Assembly (NCBI GenBank): GCA_963753685.1
Contig: CAVWDE010000018.1
Span: forward strand, 1 to 64,000
Length of the DNA: 64,000 bases
Direction: 5' to 3'
Source of the DNA: DATAOG01 sp963753685
Lineage (GTDB): Bacteria > Pseudomonadota > Alphaproteobacteria > Geminicoccales > Geminicoccaceae
The translations under genes were made by a program, and so were the position numbers. This document shows, piece after piece, positions 1 through 9,211 of this stretch; the stretch's first letter is position 1, and each line of letters begins with the position of its first letter. A model generated the notes under the pieces. That model was not told the origin of the DNA. It saw only the letters and a list, made by a program, of their open reading frames with translations, and ran no database searches.

Positions 1-5
1 CACCG

Positions 6-1514
6 GTGCTCGAGTTCTGCGGGCTGACCAAGCGTTTCGGCGGCACGCTCGCGGCTGACCGGATCGACCTCGAGCTCAGGCCGGGCGAGATCCTGGCGCT
101 GCTCGGCGAGAACGGCGCCGGCAAGTCGACCCTGATCAAGATGCTGGCCGGTGTCTACGCCCCCGACGCCGGGCACCTGCGCCGCGCTGGTGCTGCCTAC
201 GATCCGCGCAAGGACGCCGGCTCGATCGCGTTCATCCACCAGGACCTCGGCCTGATCGAGTGGATGACCGTGGCCGAGAACATCGCCATGGCGCAGGGCT
301 TCCCGCGCCGTCTCGGCCTGATCGACTGGGCCGCGGTCGACCGCCGGGCGCGCGCCTCGCTGGCCCTGGTCGCCGAGGGCATCGAGCCCGAGCAGCGCGT
401 GCAGGACCTGACGCGGACCGAGAAGTCGCTGGTCGCGATCGCCCGCGCGCTCGGGGCGCGCGCGGACGTGCTGGTCCTCGATGAGCCGACCGCGAGCCTG
501 CCCAAGGGCGAGGTCGAGACCCTGTTCGCCGTGCTGCGCTCGCTGAAAGAGCGCGGCGTCGCGATGATCTACGTCTCGCACCGCCTGGACGAGGTCTACG
601 CGATCGCCGACCGGCTGGCCGTGCTGCGCGACGGCAGGCTGGTCGCGGTCCAGGAGTGCGCCGCGACCGCGCCCGCCGACCTGGTCCGGCTGATCATCGG
701 CCGACCGCCGGAGGCGCTGTTCGTCCGCCCCGAACGGGGTGCAGGCGAACCGCTGCTGCGCTTTGAGGATCTGGTGACGGGCGACGTCGGGCCGCTCGAT
801 CTCACCGTCCAGGCGGGCGAGATCGTCGGCCTCGCCGGCCTGCGCGGCGCCGGCCAGGAGGCGGTCGGCCGGGTGCTGTTCGGCCTCTTGCCGCTCGAGC
901 GCGGCCGTATCCGCCTGGACGGCGCGCCGCTCGAGCTCGCGACCCCGCACGGCGCGATCGGCCAGGGGATCGGCTTCGTCGCCGGCGATCGCAACGCCGA
1001 TTCGATTGCCGCGGGCCTGTCGGTGCGCGAGAACATGTTCCTCAATCCCCGCGCCTGTGGCCGCCGGCTGCTGGAGTGGCGGGCGCCGGCCGACGAGGCG
1101 CAGGAGACCGCCGATCTGGGTGCCAGGGTCGGTCTGCAGCCGAACGACCCGGCGGCCGCGATCGAGACCCTCTCGGGCGGCAATCAGCAGAAGATGGTGC
1201 TCGCCCGCTGGCTCCGGGTCGGCGGCCGGGTGCTGGTGCTCGAGGACCCCACGGCGGGCGTCGACGTCGGCGCCAAGGCCGAGATTTATCGTCTCCTGGC
1301 GGACGCCGTCGCGCGCGGGCTCGCGGTCATCCTGGTCTCCACCGACTTCGAGGAAGTGGCGGAAATCTGCCATCGCGCCCTGGTCTTTCGGGGCGGCCGG
1401 ATCGTCGCCGAGCTCAGCGGCGAGCGCCTGTCGCTCGAGCAGCTGGTCCACGTCGCCTCGCTGCCCGCGGCGCCGGCTTCGCAGGCGGCGGGAGCCCGGC
1501 CATGCAGTCGCTGA
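6..1514 (+). CDS. Sugar ABC transporter, duplicated ATP-binding protein (RbsA/MglA type)
   Basis: This is the double ATPase that powers a ribose/galactose-type sugar importer at the inner membrane. The first nucleotide-binding domain has Walker A GENGAGKST at residues 34-42 and Walker B VLVLDEPTASLP. Its signature is degenerate (DLTRTEKSL instead of LSGGQ). The second domain has the usual degenerate P-loop (GLRGAGQE) but a perfect signature LSGGNQQK, and its Walker B reads LEDPTAGVD rather than LDEPT. Length, about 500 residues, is normal for the family. The GTG at position 6 fits family N-termini, but it lies at the window edge, so a slightly earlier start outside cannot be excluded. The end overlaps the permease start by 13 bases, so this is an operon. 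Substrate is not predictable from the sequence. Confidence 0.93.
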   Translation: MLEFCGLTKRFGGTLAADRIDLELRPGEILALLGENGAGKSTLIKMLAGVYAPDAGHLRRAGAAYDPRKDAGSIAFIHQDLGLIEWMTVAENIAMAQGFPRRLGLIDWAAVDRRARASLALVAEGIEPEQRVQDLTRTEKSLVAIARALGARADVLVLDEPTASLPKGEVETLFAVLRSLKERGVAMIYVSHRLDEVYAIADRLAVLRDGRLVAVQECAATAPADLVRLIIGRPPEALFVRPERGAGEPLLRFEDLVTGDVGPLDLTVQAGEIVGLAGLRGAGQEAVGRVLFGLLPLERGRIRLDGAPLELATPHGAIGQGIGFVAGDRNADSIAAGLSVRENMFLNPRACGRRLLEWRAPADEAQETADLGARVGLQPNDPAAAIETLSGGNQQKMVLARWLRVGGRVLVLEDPTAGVDVGAKAEIYRLLADAVARGLAVILVSTDFEEVAEICHRALVFRGGRIVAELSGERLSLEQLVHVASLPAAPASQAAGARPCSR

Positions 1515-2653
1515 AGTCGAACGCGCTCGAGCCGACCGCGCTCGAGCTGCGCGCCCTCTCGCCGCGCCAGCGGATCGCCCGCCTGCTGCCCGTGTTCGGC
1601 CTGCCGATCCTGACCGTCCTGCTGATCATCTTCTTCTCGCTGCTGCTGCCGCGCACCTTTCCGACCATGCTCAACCTGCGCTCGATCCTGGGCGACAAAT
1701 CCGTGATCGCACTGCTCTCGCTCGCCGCCACGATCCCGATGATGGCCGGCCGGATCGATCTCACCGCGGGCTATGGCATCGTGCTCTGGCACGTCATGGC
1801 GATCGCGTTCCAGACCCAGCTCGGCCTGGACTGGCCGGTCGCGGTGGTGCTCGTGCTGCTGATGGGCTGCGGGCTCGGCCTGATCAACGGCCTCCTGGTC
1901 GAGGTCGCGCAGATCGACTCGTTCATCGCGACGCTCGGCACCGGCACCGTGATCTACGCGATCGCACTCTGGTACACCGAAGGCCGCCAGGTGATCGGGG
2001 TCCTGCCCAACGGCTTTCTCGACCTCTACATCCTGCGCCTGTTCGGCATCCCGATCGCCGCCTACTACGTGCTGGCCGCGGCGCTGATCATCTGGATCGT
2101 CGCCGAGTTCCTGCCGATCGGCCGCTGCCTGTACGCGATCGGCGCCAACCCGCGCGCGGCCGCCCTCAACGGCATCCCGATCCGGCGCTACGTGATCGGC
2201 GCGTTCGTCGCGTCGGGCTTCCTCGTCAGCCTGGCGGGCGTCGTGCTCGCGGCCAAGCTCCGGATCGGCCAGGCGAGCGTCGGGCTCGAGTTCCTGCTGC
2301 CGGCGCTGGTCGGCGCCTTCCTCGGCTCGACCACGATCAAGCCCGGCCGGGTCAACGTCTGGGGCACGGTGGTCGGGGTTGCGATCCTGGCGGTCGGCAT
2401 CTCGGGCATCCAGCAGATGGGCACTCTTTTCTACGTCGAGCCGCTGTTCAACGGGGCGACCCTGCTGCTCGCGATCGGGCTCGCGGGCTACGCCCAGCGC
2501 AAGCGCAGCCACGCGCTGCAGCCGGCCCAGCGCGCCGAGGCCGAACGCCGGGCGCCGGCAGCAGCCGCGAGGCGGGCGCATGATCGATCCCGTCCGGCCA
2601 CCCAACCTCGTCCGGCCCTTCAACCAGAACCAGGGAGGTTTACGTCATGTTGA
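1502..2653 (+). CDS. Sugar ABC transporter permease (BPD_transp_2/RbsC type)
   Basis: This is an integral membrane permease of the ribose/xylose family, with about eight to ten hydrophobic segments starting near residue 30 (a long Leu/Ile/Phe stretch) and the family-like AGRIDLTAGYG region near residue 80. The ATG at 1502 lies inside the end of the ATPase gene and is preceded by GGGAG, so I chose it over the longer upstream frame, which is a shadow of the ATPase. The C-terminal 40 residues are Ala/Arg-rich and not conserved-looking. The frame closes at 2653, just inside the start of the binding-protein gene. With its neighbours it forms one importer. Confidence 0.92.
   Translation: MQSLKSNALEPTALELRALSPRQRIARLLPVFGLPILTVLLIIFFSLLLPRTFPTMLNLRSILGDKSVIALLSLAATIPMMAGRIDLTAGYGIVLWHVMAIAFQTQLGLDWPVAVVLVLLMGCGLGLINGLLVEVAQIDSFIATLGTGTVIYAIALWYTEGRQVIGVLPNGFLDLYILRLFGIPIAAYYVLAAALIIWIVAEFLPIGRCLYAIGANPRAAALNGIPIRRYVIGAFVASGFLVSLAGVVLAAKLRIGQASVGLEFLLPALVGAFLGSTTIKPGRVNVWGTVVGVAILAVGISGIQQMGTLFYVEPLFNGATLLLAIGLAGYAQRKRSHALQPAQRAEAERRAPAAAARRAHDRSRPATQPRPALQPEPGRFTSC
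2632..2638 (+). promoter_or_regulatory. Ribosome binding site deciding the start of the sugar-binding protein
   Basis: AGGGAGG lies 8 bases upstream of the ATG at 2647. It fixes the start of the binding protein in a frame different from that of the mature protein, which is what reveals the frameshift downstream. Confidence 0.7.
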
Positions 2654-3764
2654 GGACATCGGTATCGGCGCTGGCGCTCGGCGCGCTCGCCCTGCTCGCG
2701 GATCAGCGGACCCGCCGCCGCGGCCGGACGATGCGGTCGCCGCCGCCAAGGCCTACGTCGAGAAAGTCACGAAACCCAACCCGCCCTGGGACGGTCCGAC
2801 CACCGGACCCGCGGCGCAGCCCGGCAAGACCATCGTCTACGCGTCCGCCGATCAGCGCAACGGCGGTGCGCTCGGGGTCGGCAAGGGGGTCGAGGAGGCC
2901 GCCAAGCTGCTCGGTTGGAACTTCTCGCTGATCGACGGCCATGCCTCGATCTCGGGCCGCTCCGAGGCGCTCAGCCAGGCGATCGCGCTCAAGCCCGACG
3001 GCATCGTGCTCGGCACGATCGACGCCAATGAGCAGAAAGCGGCGATCGAGGAAGCCGCCAAGCAGGGCATCGTCGTGGTCGGCTGGCACGCGACCGCAAC
3101 CCCCGGGCCCAGCACCTCGCCGCCGGTCTTCACCAACATCACGACCGACCCGCTCGAGGTTGCGCGCGCCGCCGCCTCCTACGCGATCGCGGAGTCCGAC
3201 GGCAAGGCCGGCGTCGTGATCTTCACCGATTCGATCTACAAGATCGCGATCGCCAAGTCCGACGAGATGGCCAAGGTGATCAAGGGCTGCAGCGGCTGTG
3301 AGGTGCTCTCGGTCGAGGACACGCCGCTCAGCGACGTGACCTCCCGCATGCCGCCCTTGACCACGGCACTGCTGCAGCGTTTCGGCGACCGCTGGACCCA
3401 CGCGCTCGGCATCAACGACCTCTACTTCGACTTCATGGCGCCCTCGCTCGCCTCGGCCGGCATCCCGGGCGACGGCATGCCGCACAACGTCTCGGCGGGC
3501 GACGGCAGCGAGGTCGCCTTCCAGCGCATCCGCACCGGCCAGTACCAGGTCGGCACGGTCGCCGAGCCCCTGCGCATGCACGGCTGGCAGGTGGTCGACG
3601 AGATGAACCGGGCGTTCGCCGGCGAGAAGCCGTCCGGCTACGTCGCGCCCGCGCATCTGTTCGTGCCGTCCAACATCCAGTTCGACGGCGGCCCGCGCAA
3701 CACCTACGACCCGGACAACGGCTATCGCGAGGCCTACATGAAGATCTGGGGCGTCAAGGGCTGA
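2647..3764 (+). CDS. Periplasmic sugar-binding protein (Peripla_BP_4 type), frameshifted in the signal peptide
   Basis: This is the solute-binding protein of the sugar importer encoded just upstream. A well-placed ATG at 2647 gives a signal peptide (MLRTSVSALALGALALLA), but the mature protein lies in the next frame from about 2700, beginning GSADPPPRPDDAVAAAKAY. One base appears to be missing near 2690-2702. The mature part has the type-1 binding-protein layout: KTIVYASADQRNGG, then SQAIALKPDGIVLGTID, then IVVVGWHATATPGPS. Either the gene is inactivated or the sequence has an indel error. The rest of the frame is clean to the stop, which favours an error or a very recent mutation. Ligand unknown. 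Confidence 0.85.
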
Positions 3765-3777
3765 CCTGATCTCCGGG

Positions 3778-3798
3778 GGCGGCGGCCAACCCGCCGCC
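3778..3798 (+). terminator. GC hairpin after the binding-protein gene
   Basis: A perfect 8-base stem (GGCGGCGG / CCGCCGCC, loop of five) follows the binding-protein stop by 14 bases. No T-run follows, so it may be a partial terminator or an RNA-stabilising hairpin of the kind often found after highly expressed binding-protein genes, not a strong intrinsic terminator. Confidence 0.4.
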
Positions 3799-3833
3799 TC
3801 AGGATTTCGACATCAATGAGGGAGAAAACTCGG

Positions 3834-5090
3834 ATGGCGGCGAACGACCTGCCGGTTCCAGACCACGCGCGCAACCTGCGCCTGATCGGCTACAGCGACC
3901 AGGGCGGCCGGCCCGATGGCGTCCAGCTCATGGTCGAGCACGGCTACGCTTACATCGGCCACATGTTCTCGAACGGCTTCAGCGTGGTCGACGTCCGCGA
4001 TCCGCGCCAGCCAAAGGCGGCAGGCTACGTCCAGGCGCCGCCCAATACCTGGAACATCCACCTGCAGACGGCGGACGACCTGCTGCTGGTGATCAACGCC
4101 AAGAACATGTTCGCGGCCGCCGAGTTCCAGGACGAGCACGCCTATTACAAGGGCTCGCTCGGCAAGACCGTCGGCACCGCCGAGGGCGCAAGGCCGCGCG
4201 ACTGGACGGCAGGCCTCAGCGTCTACGACATCAAGACGCCAGGCGAGCCGCGCCAGATCGGCTTCATGCCGGTCGAAGGCGGCGGCATCCACCGGATCTG
4301 GTATACGGGCGGCAGGTGGGCCTATGTCTCGGCGCTGCTGGACGGCTTTTCCGACTACATCTTCATGATCGTCGACCTCAGCGACCCGACCAGGCCGCGC
4401 GCGGCCGGCCGCTACTGGCTGCCGGGCATGAACCTCGCCGCCGGCGAGCAGCCCTCCTGGGCGCCCGAGCGCCGCTTTGGCCTGCACCACGCGATCGTGA
4501 GCGGTGATACCGCCTATGCCGCCTGGCGCGACGCCGGCCTGGTCATGATCGACGTCGCGGACAGAAGTGATCCCAGGCTGATCGTGCACCGCAACTGGAG
4601 CCCGCCGTTCGGCGGCGGCACCCACAACTGCCTGCCGCTGCCCGACCGGGACCTTTTGGTCGTGCTCGACGAGGCGGTCCTCGACCACCAGGAGGACGGC
4701 CTCAAGCTGATCTGGCTGTTCGACATCCGCGAGCCCGCGAACCCGGTCAGCATCTCGACGTTTCCGACGCCCGCCGAGGCCGACTACGCCCTCAAGGGCG
4801 GCCACTTCGGCCCCCACAACGTCCACGAGAACCGGCCGGGCAGCCTGGTCAGCTCCGAGCTGATCTTTGCCACCTACCAGAACGCCGGTGTGCGCGTGTT
4901 CGACATCCGCGACCAGTACCGCCCGGTCGAGACCGCGGCCTTCGTGCCGCCGCAGCCCGCGCGCCTGGTCGACCAGCGTCCCAACCGCGCCCGCGTGATT
5001 CAGTCGTGCGATGTGTTCGTCGACGCTCAGGGCCTGGTCTACAGCAACGACTACAACGGCGGCCTGTTCATCCTCGAGTACCAAGGCTAG
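3834..5090 (+). CDS. LVIVD-repeat beta-propeller-like protein
   Basis: This protein of about 418 residues carries repeated LVIVD-type blades: YIGHMFSNGFSVVDVRDPRQP, then FMIVDLSDPTRPRAAG, then LVMIDVADRSDPRL, then WLFDIREPANPVSI, then RVFDIRDQYRPVE. Such repeats build surface or periplasmic propellers, and the molecular role is unknown. No signal peptide is visible. The ATG at 3834 is preferred over 3816 because AGGGAG lies about nine bases before it. It follows the sugar importer on the same strand with only a hairpin between, so it may be co-transcribed and act on the same substrate, which is inference. Confidence 0.8.
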   Translation: MAANDLPVPDHARNLRLIGYSDQGGRPDGVQLMVEHGYAYIGHMFSNGFSVVDVRDPRQPKAAGYVQAPPNTWNIHLQTADDLLLVINAKNMFAAAEFQDEHAYYKGSLGKTVGTAEGARPRDWTAGLSVYDIKTPGEPRQIGFMPVEGGGIHRIWYTGGRWAYVSALLDGFSDYIFMIVDLSDPTRPRAAGRYWLPGMNLAAGEQPSWAPERRFGLHHAIVSGDTAYAAWRDAGLVMIDVADRSDPRLIVHRNWSPPFGGGTHNCLPLPDRDLLVVLDEAVLDHQEDGLKLIWLFDIREPANPVSISTFPTPAEADYALKGGHFGPHNVHENRPGSLVSSELIFATYQNAGVRVFDIRDQYRPVETAAFVPPQPARLVDQRPNRARVIQSCDVFVDAQGLVYSNDYNGGLFILEYQG

Positions 5091-5139
5091 ACCAGAATCT
5101 GCGATCGAAGGCGGGCGAGCTACGCCGCGGCCACCGTCC

Positions 5140-6762
5140 TCACTGGGCGGTCGCCGGGGTCGGCAGCGCAACCTGCCCGGTGCTGACCGGGTTCAGCCGC
5201 GCCAGGCGGAAGCGCGGCAGGTTCCAGGGGTCGACCGGCAGGTCGAGCCGGTCGCTCATGGCCCAGACGATGACCTGCTGGTGCAGTGGCACATAGACGA
5301 TGTCGGCCTGCACGGCCTTCCAGACCTCCTCGATCATGGCATCGCGACCGTAGGTCACCATTTCGGTGCCGATCTTGTCGATCAGGTTGTCGACGTGCGG
5401 GTCGGCGTAGCCGGTCGCGTTGTAGGGCGCATCACTGCGGATGAGGTAGCCGAAGATGTAGAGCGAATCGTACGTGGTCGTTCCCCAGCCGAGCATGTAG
5501 AAGTCGGTCTGCCGGTCCTTGATCCGGGGGAAGTGCTCGCGCATCGGCCGCGCCGCCACGGTGACCCGGATGCCGACTTTGCCGAGCATGACGGCCGCTG
5601 CCTCACAGATCGCCTGGTCGTTGATGTAGCGGTCGTTCGGGCAGTCGAGGGTCACAGCGAAACCCTCCGGATAGCCGGCCGCGGCAAGCAGCGCTTTGGC
5701 GGCATCGGGGTCGAAGGGCGGCCTCGTGGCGAGCTCGGGCGCGTAGCCGTTGATCCCTGGCTGGATGAGCATGCCGGTCGGGATCGCGAGCCCCTGCATC
5801 ACCTGGTCCCGGATCGTCTCCTCGTCGATCGCCTGATAGACCGCCTGGCGCACGCGCCGATCGGCAAACGGGTTCTTGCCCTTGATGTTCGACGAGCGCA
5901 ATTCGCGGCGACCCTGATCGAGGCCGAGAAAGATCGTCCGGGTCTCGTTGGCGCGCTCGATCTTCAAGCCCGGTGTGCGCTCGATCTGGTCGAGGTTCGC
6001 GAGCGGCGGATCGGTGACGAAGTCGACCTCGCCGCTGAGCAGCGCCTGCAGCCGCAAGGCCGGATCCTTGATCACCTTGTGCACGATGCGATCGAGATTG
6101 TGCGGGTTGAGCCCGAACCCCCACCAGTCCGGGTTCCTCACCAGCTCCGTGCCGACGCCCGGCGCGAAGCTCACCAGCTTGAACGGCCCGGTGCCGTCGG
6201 CGTGCCGCTCGGCATAGGCCACGTTGCTGCCGCCGTACGGTGTGGGCAGCAGAGCGTCGTGCTGCGCGGCCCAGCGCTTCGACATGATCGGGATCGAGGC
6301 GAGCTGGTCCGGCAGGATCGGATTGGGCGCCGCGGTCGTGATCCGCACCGTGTGCTCGTCGACCGCCTCGACGCCTCTGATCGGCGACACCGCGGTCCTG
6401 AAGTCCGAAGCGCTCGAGGTCCCCCGCTGCAGACTGAAGATGACGTCCTCGCTGGTGAGCGGCGTGCCGTCGTGGAAGCGGACGCCCTGGCGCAGGTCGA
6501 ACTGCCAGGTGGTCGCGTCGATCAGCCGCCAGTCGACCGCGAGCGCGGGCTCGATCTCGGAGCTGGAGTTGAAGTCGACCAGCGGCTCGTAGACCTGAAG
6601 GTTCGCGGCGATCGTCGGAAAATGATTGGCCGAGTGGGGATCGTAGGTCAGCGGCTCGGTGGCACTCGCCCAGCGCAGGACATTTTCTGCCCCTGCCGGT
6701 TTCGCCGTCGCCATGGCAAATGCGACGAAGAGCGCCCCTGCGATCGCTATAAGCCGCTGCAT
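5140..6762 (-). CDS. Peptide-type ABC transporter substrate-binding protein (SBP_bac_5), copy 1
   Basis: This is a secreted family 5 solute-binding protein (dipeptide/oligopeptide/nickel class). It has a signal peptide (MQRLIAIAGALFVAFA...KPAGA) and then the classical ENVLRWASATEPLTYDPHS opening. Family landmarks include the WQFDLRQGVRFHDGTPLTSEDV block and the RQAVYQAIDEETIRDQV block. The start at 6762 is set by the signal peptide and by GGGAGG eight bases upstream; the longer frame to 6876 lacks support. It is a close paralogue of the gene at 7589-9211, and the two lie in tandem. No permease or ATPase genes are adjacent, so it must share another system, perhaps the one at 48-54 kb. Confidence 0.92.
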   Translation of the reverse strand: MQRLIAIAGALFVAFAMATAKPAGAENVLRWASATEPLTYDPHSANHFPTIAANLQVYEPLVDFNSSSEIEPALAVDWRLIDATTWQFDLRQGVRFHDGTPLTSEDVIFSLQRGTSSASDFRTAVSPIRGVEAVDEHTVRITTAAPNPILPDQLASIPIMSKRWAAQHDALLPTPYGGSNVAYAERHADGTGPFKLVSFAPGVGTELVRNPDWWGFGLNPHNLDRIVHKVIKDPALRLQALLSGEVDFVTDPPLANLDQIERTPGLKIERANETRTIFLGLDQGRRELRSSNIKGKNPFADRRVRQAVYQAIDEETIRDQVMQGLAIPTGMLIQPGINGYAPELATRPPFDPDAAKALLAAAGYPEGFAVTLDCPNDRYINDQAICEAAAVMLGKVGIRVTVAARPMREHFPRIKDRQTDFYMLGWGTTTYDSLYIFGYLIRSDAPYNATGYADPHVDNLIDKIGTEMVTYGRDAMIEEVWKAVQADIVYVPLHQQVIVWAMSDRLDLPVDPWNLPRFRLARLNPVSTGQVALPTPATAQ

Positions 6763-6900
6763 CGGCCCCGCCTCCCGACCGGCCAAAGCCGAGTCATAGG
6801 CTGGTTTGTTCGCGGCGGGGGACTTTAAATTGGCGAGACGTCGCTGAATGAACGACGGCCAGGCCGTTCGGTTCATTTCGGGGCGGAAGGGCGGGCGGCG

Positions 6901-6981
6901 TTACTGCGTCAATGTCAGGCTGATGCGGCGGTTCCGCCGGCCCTTGCTTTTGATCTGGCCGAACGCGAGCGCGCCGATCTC
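6901..6981 (-). pseudogene. 3' relic of an alanyl-tRNA editing gene (AlaX-like tail)
   Basis: Reading leftward, 26 sense codons and a stop match the last 26 residues of the intact AlaX-like gene at 9385-10089, with 16 of 26 identical by my count. The relic begins EIGALAFGQIKSKGRRN and ends in ISLTLTQ; the intact copy has EIGVLQVGKLENKGRQN and ISLTLAE. The rest of the gene is absent: immediately upstream is the stop of the DUF2442 gene, 7 bases away. The relic shows that the whole unit (alaX plus binding protein) was once duplicated. Confidence 0.75.
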
Positions 6982-6988
6982 GCATGGC

Positions 6989-7279
6989 CTACGCTGTTGA
7001 AAGACTTGTCCGGCTACGAGTGAGATCTGGCCGGGGTTCGCCCTTGATCAGGGCATAGAGGACGTCCGGGTCGAGGTCGGCCCCGCCCGGCCAGCAGATA
7101 GTACCGAGCTCCGGGTCGACGCGCACCGTCGCGAAGGCCGCCGGGTCCCGAAGCGGCGCAAAAACGCCTTCGAACGGAACCAGCGCAGCGATATCGACCT
7201 CGCCCTCGACGCCATCCTCGAAACGGAGCCATAGCCGATAACCGCCTATGGCTTTGACCTCGACGATGTCCTTGATCAT
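6989..7279 (-). CDS. DUF2442 protein
   Basis: This is a 96-residue protein with the DUF2442 pattern: a short beta-rich start (VVEV-like KAIGGYRLWLRFEDGVEGEVD), then F..V..D..GTICWPGGADLDPD.LY near the end. Function is unestablished. Such genes commonly pair with DUF4160 genes, as here (7-base gap, same strand), and the pair has been suspected of being a toxin-antitoxin-like module. It sits exactly at the junction of a duplicated segment, which hints at insertion. Confidence 0.85.
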   Translation of the reverse strand: MIKDIVEVKAIGGYRLWLRFEDGVEGEVDIAALVPFEGVFAPLRDPAAFATVRVDPELGTICWPGGADLDPDVLYALIKGEPRPDLTRSRTSLSTA

Positions 7280-7285
7280 GGCGAC

Positions 7286-7546
7286 CTACTCCAGCGGCGG
7301 GATAGGGTTGAGCCCAGCGTGACGGCGTGCACGTCGCCAGCTAGTTCGAAGTTCACGGCGGTGTCGGGCGGCCCATTCGATCACCAGACCGAGCACGCGC
7401 GGCGACAACGAGCCCTCGAGCACGGAAAGCGTCTCGATGTCGACGATTGCCCGCTGATGTCCGTAACGTACGTGAAAATGCGGTGGCGGATGATCATTAT
7501 AGAACATCGCGATGACGATGCCGAAGAACCGACTGATCTCGGGCAT
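7286..7546 (-). CDS. DUF4160 protein
   Basis: This 86-residue protein has the DUF4160 hallmark MPEISRFFGIVIAMFYNDH followed by PPPHFHVRYG near the N-terminus and a helical tail with a VIEWAARHRREL motif. It is the upstream partner of the DUF2442 gene with a 6-base gap, so the two are surely co-transcribed. Biochemical function is unknown, and a toxin-antitoxin-like role is only a hypothesis. It begins 43 bases downstream of the stop of the binding-protein copy 2. Confidence 0.85.
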   Translation of the reverse strand: MPEISRFFGIVIAMFYNDHPPPHFHVRYGHQRAIVDIETLSVLEGSLSPRVLGLVIEWAARHRRELRTSWRRARRHAGLNPIPPLE

Positions 7547-7588
7547 CCTGCCTCCTGAGCCAGGCTCAGGCGATCGGTGGCACCGTCC

Positions 7589-9211
7589 TCACTGGGCGGT
7601 CGCGGCGTTCGGCGCCGCCGACTCACCAATGCTGCGCGGGTTCAGTCGCGCCAGGCGGAAGCGCGGCGCGTTGTCAGCGTCGATCGGGAGCTCCAGCTCG
7701 TCGCGCATCGCCCAGAGGATGACCTGGTCGTGCAGCGGTATGTAGACGATGTCGTGGCGCACCGTCTTCCAGACCTTCTCGATCATGGCATCGCGAGCGT
7801 AGGTCTCCAGCTCGGTCCCGATCGCGCCAATCAGGTGGTCGACCTCGGGGTTGGCGTAGCCGGTCGCGTTATAGGGCGCGTCACTGCGGATGAGATAGCC
7901 AAAATAATCCGAAGAATCGAACGTGCCGGCGCCCCAGCCGAGCATGTAGAAATCGGTCTCGCGGTTACGGATCCTCGGAAAATGCTCGCGCATCGGCCGC
8001 GCCGCCACGGCGACGCGGATGCCGATCTCGCCGAGCATGGCAGCGACGGCCCGGCAGATGGCCTCGTCGTTGATGTAACGGCCGTTCGGGCAGTCGAGGG
8101 TTACCTCAAACCCGTCCGGGTAGCCGGCGGCGGCGAGCAAGGCCCTGGCGGCATCGGGGTCGAAGGGCAGCCTGGTGTCGAGCTCGGGCGCGTACCCGTT
8201 GATCCCCGGCTGGATGATCATGCCGGCCGGGACCGCGAGCCCGTGCATCACCTGGTCCCGGATCGTCTCCTCGTCGATCGCCTGGTAGACCGCCTGGCGC
8301 ACGCGCCGGTCGGCGAACGGGTTTCGGCCCTTGATGTTCGATGATCGCAATTCCCGGCTGCCCTGATCGAGACCGAGGAAGATCGTCCGGAGCTCGTTGG
8401 TACGCTCGATCTTCAGGCCTGATGTGCGCTCGATCTGGCCCAGGTCAGCGAGGGGCGGATCGCTGACGAAGTCGACTTTGCCACTGAGGAGCGCTTGAAG
8501 ACGCTCGGCAGGGTCCTTGATTACCGTGTTCACAATGCCGTCGAGATTGTGCGGGTTCTGAGCGAGCCCCCACCAGTCCGGGTTGCGAGCCAGCACCGTG
8601 CCGACGCCCGGCTCAAAGCTTACGAGCTTGAACGGCCCGGTGCCATTGGCGTGCCGCTCCACATAGGTGACGGTCTGATCGCCGTAGTCTGCCGGGAGCA
8701 GAGCATCGTGCTCCATGGCCCAGCGCTTCGACATGATGAAGATCTCGCTAAGCTGGTCCGGCAGGATCGGATCGGGCACCGTGGTCGTGATCCGCACGCT
8801 GTGGTCGTCGAGGGCCTCTGCGGTTGCGATGGACGGCACGTATTCCTTGAAATCCGAGGTCTTCGAGATCGCACGGTTCAGGCTGAAGACGACGTCCTCG
8901 CTGGTGAACGGCGTGCCGTCGTGGAACCGGACGTCACGGCGCAGGTCGAAACGCCAGGTCGTCGCGTCGATCAGCTTCCAGGCGACGGCGAGCGAAGGCT
9001 CGATCTCGTAGCTGGAATTGAAGTCGACCAGCGGCTCATAGACCTGGATGTGCACAGCAAACGTCGGCTGATGGGCGGCCGAGTGCGGGTCGAAGGTGAG
9101 CGGCTCGGTGGCGCTCGCCCAGCGCAGCACGTTCTCCGCCTGAGCGGGTTTCGCACCGGTTACGGCATGTGCGATCGCGAGCGCCGCTATGACGGCTGAC
9201 AATCGCATCAT
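7589..9211 (-). CDS. Peptide-type ABC transporter substrate-binding protein (SBP_bac_5), copy 2
   Basis: This 540-residue paralogue of the protein at 5140-6762 is collinear over its whole length and, by eye, well over two thirds identical. It has its own signal peptide (MMRLSAVIAALAIAHAV...KPAQA) and the same ENVLRWASATEPLTFDPHS opening, RFHDGTPFTSEDV block and RQAVYQAIDEETIRDQV block. The start is supported by GGAGGCGAGG just upstream. The differences are scattered, which suggests that both copies have been kept as functional genes and may differ in ligand preference. It lies downstream of the alaX-like gene on the same strand. Confidence 0.92.
   Translation of the reverse strand: MMRLSAVIAALAIAHAVTGAKPAQAENVLRWASATEPLTFDPHSAAHQPTFAVHIQVYEPLVDFNSSYEIEPSLAVAWKLIDATTWRFDLRRDVRFHDGTPFTSEDVVFSLNRAISKTSDFKEYVPSIATAEALDDHSVRITTTVPDPILPDQLSEIFIMSKRWAMEHDALLPADYGDQTVTYVERHANGTGPFKLVSFEPGVGTVLARNPDWWGLAQNPHNLDGIVNTVIKDPAERLQALLSGKVDFVSDPPLADLGQIERTSGLKIERTNELRTIFLGLDQGSRELRSSNIKGRNPFADRRVRQAVYQAIDEETIRDQVMHGLAVPAGMIIQPGINGYAPELDTRLPFDPDAARALLAAAGYPDGFEVTLDCPNGRYINDEAICRAVAAMLGEIGIRVAVAARPMREHFPRIRNRETDFYMLGWGAGTFDSSDYFGYLIRSDAPYNATGYANPEVDHLIGAIGTELETYARDAMIEKVWKTVRHDIVYIPLHDQVILWAMRDELELPIDADNAPRFRLARLNPRSIGESAAPNAATAQ

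Noticed and set aside
1006..2583. Second long plus-strand frame across the ATPase/permease junction
   Set aside because: It is out of frame with both recognised proteins and Arg/Pro/Ser-rich; a shadow.
2647..3764. Programmed ribosomal frameshifting in the binding-protein gene
   Set aside because: There is no slippery heptamer or strong downstream hairpin at the shift point, and no regulatory reason to shift inside a signal peptide. A one-base indel is simpler.
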